Part shown: positions 1 through 2,557 of the stretch, in pieces
Layout: each line of letters starts with the position of its first letter
Position numbering within the stretch: the stretch's first letter is position 1
NCBI GenBank assembly: GCA_011057845.1
Contig: DSDB01000638.1
Location: 1-5,292, forward strand
DNA length: 5,292 bases
Reading direction: 5' to 3'
Source of the DNA: Phycisphaerales bacterium
GTDB lineage: Bacteria > Planctomycetota > Phycisphaerae > Sedimentisphaerales > Anaerobacaceae
Program-made: the position numbers and the translations under genes
Notes under the pieces: model-generated
The model's database searches: none
What the model was told of the DNA's origin: nothing
The model's input: only the letters and a program-made list of their open reading frames with translations

Positions 1-133
1 ACTCCCGGAATTGGCGCACGGCCCGCGTGCGGAACGCGACCCACGCCAACACCCCGACAAAACCGGCCACAACGGCCGCCGATCCGACTGAAATCACTGC
101 CCACGCACCCCGATAAGAGACCCGGTTATCCAA
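1..133 (-). CDS. Start of a membrane-anchored protein, truncated by the left window edge
   Basis: The reading frame opens at a TTG (133-131) and stays open for 44 codons to the edge. It begins with a short hydrophilic stretch (DNRVSYRGAW), followed by a hydrophobic run of about 22 residues (roughly residues 12-34: VISVGSAAVVAGFVGVLAW and on) and a positively charged flank (RTRAVRQFRE). This is the pattern of an N-terminal signal anchor, and the positive flank after the helix suggests that the C-terminal part may be cytoplasmic. There is no in-frame ATG or GTG just upstream, and the GGACGG before the TTG is only a weak ribosome-binding site, so the start is provisional. The gap from the preceding stop is 25 nt, so it probably belongs to the same operon. 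It could supply the membrane anchor that the soluble small protein of the operon lacks, but that is inference. The rest of the gene is outside the window and I do not recognise the family. Confidence 0.55.
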   Translation of the reverse strand, partial: MDNRVSYRGAWAVISVGSAAVVAGFVGVLAWVAFRTRAVRQFRE

Positions 134-158
134 CCGTCCGTTCGCCGGCGAAGGGATC

Positions 159-1244
159 TTAGTCCGGCTCGTGTTCCCGCTGGAAGGTCTCTTCCTCCAG
201 CGCGTTGATCACGGTATTCAATTCCGCCTCCGTCCGAATCCATCCATAGTGCCCGTCCACCAGGAATGCGCGATACCAGTGAATCAGATTCCTGGCGAAC
301 TCATCGTCCTTGCAGTAGATCCCGAACGAGATCTCGCCCGCGTGCGAGCCGTGCTTCTTCGGTTTGGCCGGAAAAGCCAGCAGAACCGCCGACCGCGACA
401 GCAGAAACTCGATGTCCGACACGCGGCTGTTGTAGATGCGAAGCCGCCCGCTCTTGATGGCCTCGGGATACTTGCGGAACAGGTGTCGCGCCGCGTTGCT
501 GAAACCGGCGACGCTGAGATTCATCGCTCGGTGCACCCGCACATCCGGATAGTCCTCGATGATGCGGTAGAGATCGCTGAGGTAGTCCTCCATGGGCATC
601 CGTTCGCCCTCGAACAGCATCACGGTCCACAGTTCGCTCTGCCCCGTGGCGTCCAGTTGCTCGTTGAGCATCTGCCGGGCCACGTCGTAGGTCTCGCGGC
701 GGTTGTGGAGCACCTTTAACTGCCGTTCGATCATCGTCCGGGCCCAGTTCGGCACATCGGCCGGCATCGATTCCGGCAGGCACACGCCCAGCCGCGTCAA
801 TAATCGCAGGAACTGCTTCTCAGGCGATCCGTAGAACCGCCGTCCGACGATGCTGCCCACATTGCCGTTGCATTCCATTCCAAAGCGTTTGTGGTAGCCG
901 AAGCTCAGCCTCTCGACGGCAAAGCCGCGTTCCAGCATCGCCAGCTCCAGGGCGTCGATCAGGGCCACCGCCTGCTTTTCGGGGGCGTTGTCCTTCGAGA
1001 GATGCACGTTCGGACACAGGACGATCGTCCGGCGGCCGATCATGTCGGAATGCGCCATGAGTTCCGCCACGGCGTCGTTGATCTCCTCACGTCCGTCGTA
1101 CAACTCGGCGCAGACGAAGACCACGACGACATCCGCGAATTCCCGCCGTTCCTGGCGATCGGATATGGTCGCCGGGTCGATCCGGTTGGACGGCCGCCTG
1201 TCCTCGAAGTAGCAACTCGAGCAGTGGTGGAATTCCAGAATCAT
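159..1244 (-). CDS. Threonyl-tRNA synthetase editing-domain-like protein fused to an unrecognised C-terminal domain
   Basis: 361 aa. Residues 1-145 look like the N-terminal editing domain of archaeal threonyl-tRNA synthetase, which has the D-aminoacyl-tRNA deacylase fold and removes serine mischarged on tRNA-Thr. Seen motifs: strand FADVVVVFVCAEL (36-48), helix INDAVAELMA (55-64), strand and loop TIVLCPNVHLSKD (73-85, archaeal type VVLYPYAHLSSD), and SFGYHKRFGMECNGN (114-128, archaeal type PFGWYKAFxxxCKGH). The domain length also fits (about 145 aa). His81 and Lys119 of the archaeal active site are kept; the usual Tyr before the Lys is His118 and the usual Glu is Ile132. No synthetase catalytic core or anticodon-binding domain follows. 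Residues 146-200 look like a helical linker. Residues 203-350 form an alpha/beta domain (WTVMLFEGE, a conserved-looking YNSRVSDIEFLLSRSAVLLAFP, then GEISFGIYCKDDEFARNLIHWYRAFL) that weakly recalls one half of a PLD-like domain without an HxK motif. There is no signal peptide or membrane segment, so it is cytoplasmic. Its ATG overlaps the upstream TGA (ATGA, 1241-1244), and a purine-rich GAAGAGAAG precedes the start. Domain call is from recalled motifs; the cellular role is unknown. Confidence 0.85.
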   Translation of the reverse strand: MILEFHHCSSCYFEDRRPSNRIDPATISDRQERREFADVVVVFVCAELYDGREEINDAVAELMAHSDMIGRRTIVLCPNVHLSKDNAPEKQAVALIDALELAMLERGFAVERLSFGYHKRFGMECNGNVGSIVGRRFYGSPEKQFLRLLTRLGVCLPESMPADVPNWARTMIERQLKVLHNRRETYDVARQMLNEQLDATGQSELWTVMLFEGERMPMEDYLSDLYRIIEDYPDVRVHRAMNLSVAGFSNAARHLFRKYPEAIKSGRLRIYNSRVSDIEFLLSRSAVLLAFPAKPKKHGSHAGEISFGIYCKDDEFARNLIHWYRAFLVDGHYGWIRTEAELNTVINALEEETFQREHEPD

Positions 1245-1582
1245 ATCTTCTCTTCGGTCTTGCCCCTGACGTCAATCCGCGATCTCGGCTCGGATCCGCG
1301 ATTTCGACGTGTCGATGCCTCGCCCTTCTTCATTCGAGACCCTATACAGGCATCAACACGCGAGATAAAAAGCCCCACATTCGGGCTCTCCATCCGGTCG
1401 CTGAACCCCACCTCGTTCAGTATCCGTACCATTTCGGTCGCCTCCCGGAATTCGGGGGAATCGGCCATAGCCCGGGCCTCGGCCCGCGTCAGCGATTTCA
1501 GGAAGTTCGGCAGACACCCGTCCCGCAGTCCGTCGGCGTAATCGACAAGCAGCTCGTGAATTTCGCGGTCTTCTTCACTCAT
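1241..1582 (-). CDS. Small soluble protein in the anti-sigma position
   Basis: 113 aa, starting at ATG 1582-1580, 15 nt after the sigma-factor stop. I do not recognise the family. It is acidic and helical at first (EEDREIHELLVDYADGLRDG, residues 3-22). A segment follows (LPNFLKSLTRAEARAM, 24-39, then DSPEFREATEMVRILN, 41-56) that resembles the short N-terminal helices of planctomycete-type anti-sigma proteins (pattern L..LT..EA......pEfr). Next comes SPNVGLFISRVDACIGSR (66-83), and then a basic, probably disordered tail (84-113). It has no transmembrane segment and no zinc-binding HxxxCxxC; the only cysteines are at 23 and 79. Genes directly after ECF sigma factors commonly encode their regulators, so a cytoplasmic anti-sigma or adaptor role is plausible, but this rests on position and a loose pattern. 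The stop overlaps the next ATG, so the two proteins are probably made in coupled amounts. Confidence 0.8.
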   Translation of the reverse strand: MSEEDREIHELLVDYADGLRDGCLPNFLKSLTRAEARAMADSPEFREATEMVRILNEVGFSDRMESPNVGLFISRVDACIGSRMKKGEASTRRNRGSEPRSRIDVRGKTEEKI

Positions 1583-1589
1583 GGTCCGG

Positions 1590-1593
1590 CTCC
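1590..1593 (-). promoter_or_regulatory. Ribosome-binding site for the 113-aa gene
   Basis: In the 15-nt gap after the sigma-factor TAA the minus strand reads TGCCGGAGCCGGACC and then ATG. GGAG sits 7 nt before the ATG, a normal Shine-Dalgarno spacing, and supports the start at 1582. Confidence 0.6.
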
Positions 1594-1597
1594 GGCA

Positions 1598-2185
1598 TTA
1601 TGCCTGCACCTTGGCCTCGCGGCCGTACTCACTCAGCATCTTCTTCAACTTCAACAGCGTCCGAAACTCCAGCATCTTGACCGCGCCGACCGTCGTCTTC
1701 AGTTCGTTGGCGATGGCCCGGTTCGACATGCCTTCCATCCAGAGTTCGATGGCGCGACGCTCCCTGGCCTTGAGCTTCGTCAGGGCCTTGCGGAGGATCG
1801 CCTTCAGTTCTTCCTGGCTCATCATTTCCAGCGTGCCCAACTCCGGGGCTACGAGATCCTGCATGTCGTTCTGCGACATGTGCAGGTGCCGGTTCAGCCG
1901 CCGGTACACCTCGCGCAGGCGCTTGCGCATGTAATACAGGTAAACGGTGCGCACCAGTTCCTTCTCGGTTTCGACGTTCCGCAACTTCTCCGGGTTTTCC
2001 CAGATGTCCGCGTACACGTCTTCGAGAATGTCTTCACATTCCACCTCGTTGCCCAGGTACCGATACAGATACCGCATGAACATGCCGAACGTCTCCCGCA
2101 CGAACGGCTCCATCGCTCGGCGGCGACGCTCGGCATCCGGGTCTATCAGGCCCTTCAAGGCATTTTTCAACGACCGGTCCATCAT
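1598..2185 (-). CDS. ECF-like RNA polymerase sigma factor
   Basis: 195 aa, the usual ECF size. Residues about 25-97 form sigma region 2: a helix FVRETFGMFMRYLYRYLG (28-45), the acidic core-binding stretch EVECEDILEDVYADIWENPE (47-66), and VRTVYLYYMRKRLREVYRR (78-96), where the -10 element is normally read. A short linker (about 100-123) follows. Region 4 is at about 125-185: LTKLKARERRAIELWMEGMS (135-154) and the helix-turn-helix SNRAIANELKTTVGAVKMLE (154-173), ending in basic residues. There is no extra C-terminal SnoaL-like or membrane domain. The protein would direct RNA polymerase to a specific promoter set. It begins ATGATG, so initiation could use either codon; GGAA about 11 nt upstream is a weak ribosome-binding site. 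It is the first gene of the operon and follows a strong housekeeping-type promoter. The ECF subgroup cannot be assigned by eye. Confidence 0.93.
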   Translation of the reverse strand: MMDRSLKNALKGLIDPDAERRRRAMEPFVRETFGMFMRYLYRYLGNEVECEDILEDVYADIWENPEKLRNVETEKELVRTVYLYYMRKRLREVYRRLNRHLHMSQNDMQDLVAPELGTLEMMSQEELKAILRKALTKLKARERRAIELWMEGMSNRAIANELKTTVGAVKMLEFRTLLKLKKMLSEYGREAKVQA

Positions 2186-2212
2186 CGGTTTTCAGGTTCC
2201 GTCTTCTACCCT

Positions 2213-2271
2213 CGTTACAGCACTTCGGCGCAACGCTACGTTGCTTCTTTCACTGGCCATTCACGTTACAG
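2213..2271 (-). repeat. Two copies of CTGTAACG in the leader
   Basis: CTGTAACG occurs on the minus strand at 2271-2264 and again at 2220-2213, 51 nt apart start to start, both between the predicted transcription start and the sigma-factor gene. A related CGTAACGG lies further upstream, near 2451-2444. AAC-containing elements are typical of ECF -35 sites, and TGTAAC is known for Bacillus SigX, but neither copy has a matching -10 (CGAC/CGTC) at 16-17 bases. They may instead be a regulator site, or chance. Confidence 0.3.
2230..2244 (-). other. Small hairpin in the 5' leader
   Basis: GCAACGTAGCGTTGC is a perfect 6-bp inverted repeat with a 3-base loop, 44 nt before the sigma-factor ATG and within the predicted leader RNA. 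It has no U tract, so it is not an intrinsic terminator. It is also centred between the two CTGTAACG copies. Too short to call a riboswitch or thermometer. Confidence 0.3.
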
Positions 2272-2284
2272 GCTAAGACCCGTC

Positions 2285-2313
2285 ATTATACCTGGGTCCG
2301 AATGGCCAATCAA
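2285..2313 (-). promoter_or_regulatory. Housekeeping (sigma70-type) promoter for the sigma-factor operon
   Basis: On the minus strand TTGATT (2313-2308) is followed after exactly 17 bases by TATAAT (2290-2285). The -10 is a perfect consensus match and the -35 matches at 4 of 6 positions (TTGACA). Transcription should begin near 2279-2277, giving a leader of about 92 nt before the sigma-factor ATG. It is the best promoter I found in the intergenic gap. Confidence 0.7.
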
Positions 2314-2365
2314 CCGCGAAATGCACGTCCGAAAACCGATAGTGACGCCCCTGGATCCCGATCCG

Positions 2366-2383
2366 CGGCCCCTGGGAGGGCCG
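2366..2383. other. GC-rich inverted repeat in the intergenic gap
   Basis: CGGCCC and GGGCCG are separated by 6 bases, giving a perfect 6-bp GC stem. It lies about 175 nt after the stop of the large gene and has no following T run on either strand. It could be a weak or factor-dependent transcription end, but the evidence is slight. I found no convincing intrinsic terminator for the large gene. Confidence 0.2.
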
Positions 2384-2414
2384 TCGCACCATCGTCAAAA
2401 CCCGTAGACCGGTC

Positions 2415-2534
2415 TCAATTCCTCCTGTGTCGGCAGAGGTTCACCGTTACGTACCTGGCCTGCTCGAGGGTCTGCTGCCTTTCAGCCTCGGCCTTCTGTT
2501 TGTCGCCTTCGTTTCCAATCCGATGGTCTTGCAT
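2415..2534 (-). CDS. Possible 39-aa small protein, doubtful
   Basis: ATG 2534-2532 opens 39 codons ending at TGA 2417-2415, just 23 nt after the stop of the large gene. The middle is charged and probably helical (GDKQKAEAERQQTLEQARYV, residues 10-29), and about 70% of third codon positions are G or C, in keeping with the neighbours. AGGG lies only 3 nt before the ATG, which is closer than normal. An overlapping 32-codon frame (2447-2545) has a better spaced AGGTG but contains AGA codons and an uninformative basic sequence. Either, both or neither may be real, and neither resembles a known family. Confidence 0.25.
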   Translation of the reverse strand: MQDHRIGNEGDKQKAEAERQQTLEQARYVTVNLCRHRRN

Positions 2535-2557
2535 CTACCCTTCATGGTTTCACCTGC

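Larger units (their letters stand above)
2186..2557. other. Intergenic region (372 bases)
   Basis: The gap between the large secreted-protein gene and the sigma-factor operon. The part nearest the sigma gene holds the promoter and the leader described separately. The part after the large gene holds a doubtful 39-codon ORF and, at 2426-2421 on the minus strand, a perfect AGGAGG with no usable start codon at proper distance: a TTG is only 2 nt away and an ATG is 28 nt away. No tRNA-like or long repeat structure is visible. Confidence 0.7.

Noticed and set aside
891..1541. Long plus-strand open frame (216 codons)
   Set aside because: It lies opposite the 361-aa and 113-aa genes, which have clear domain patterns and operon spacing. 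Long opposite-strand frames are common in GC-rich DNA, and its translation shows no recognisable domain.
2175..2200. GGAAC just before the sigma-factor start as an ECF -35 element
   Set aside because: Any matching -10 at 16-17 bases would fall inside the coding sequence, and none of the expected type is present.
2273..2392. 39-codon minus-strand frame after the orphan AGGAGG
   Set aside because: Its ATG is 28 nt from the AGGAGG, too far, and the frame ends across the TATAAT promoter, so coding there is unlikely.
1556..2407. Long plus-strand open frame (283 codons)
   Set aside because: It runs opposite the sigma factor, whose regions 2 and 4 are unmistakable; the plus-strand product is His/Gln/Arg/Leu-rich, as expected from a reverse reading.
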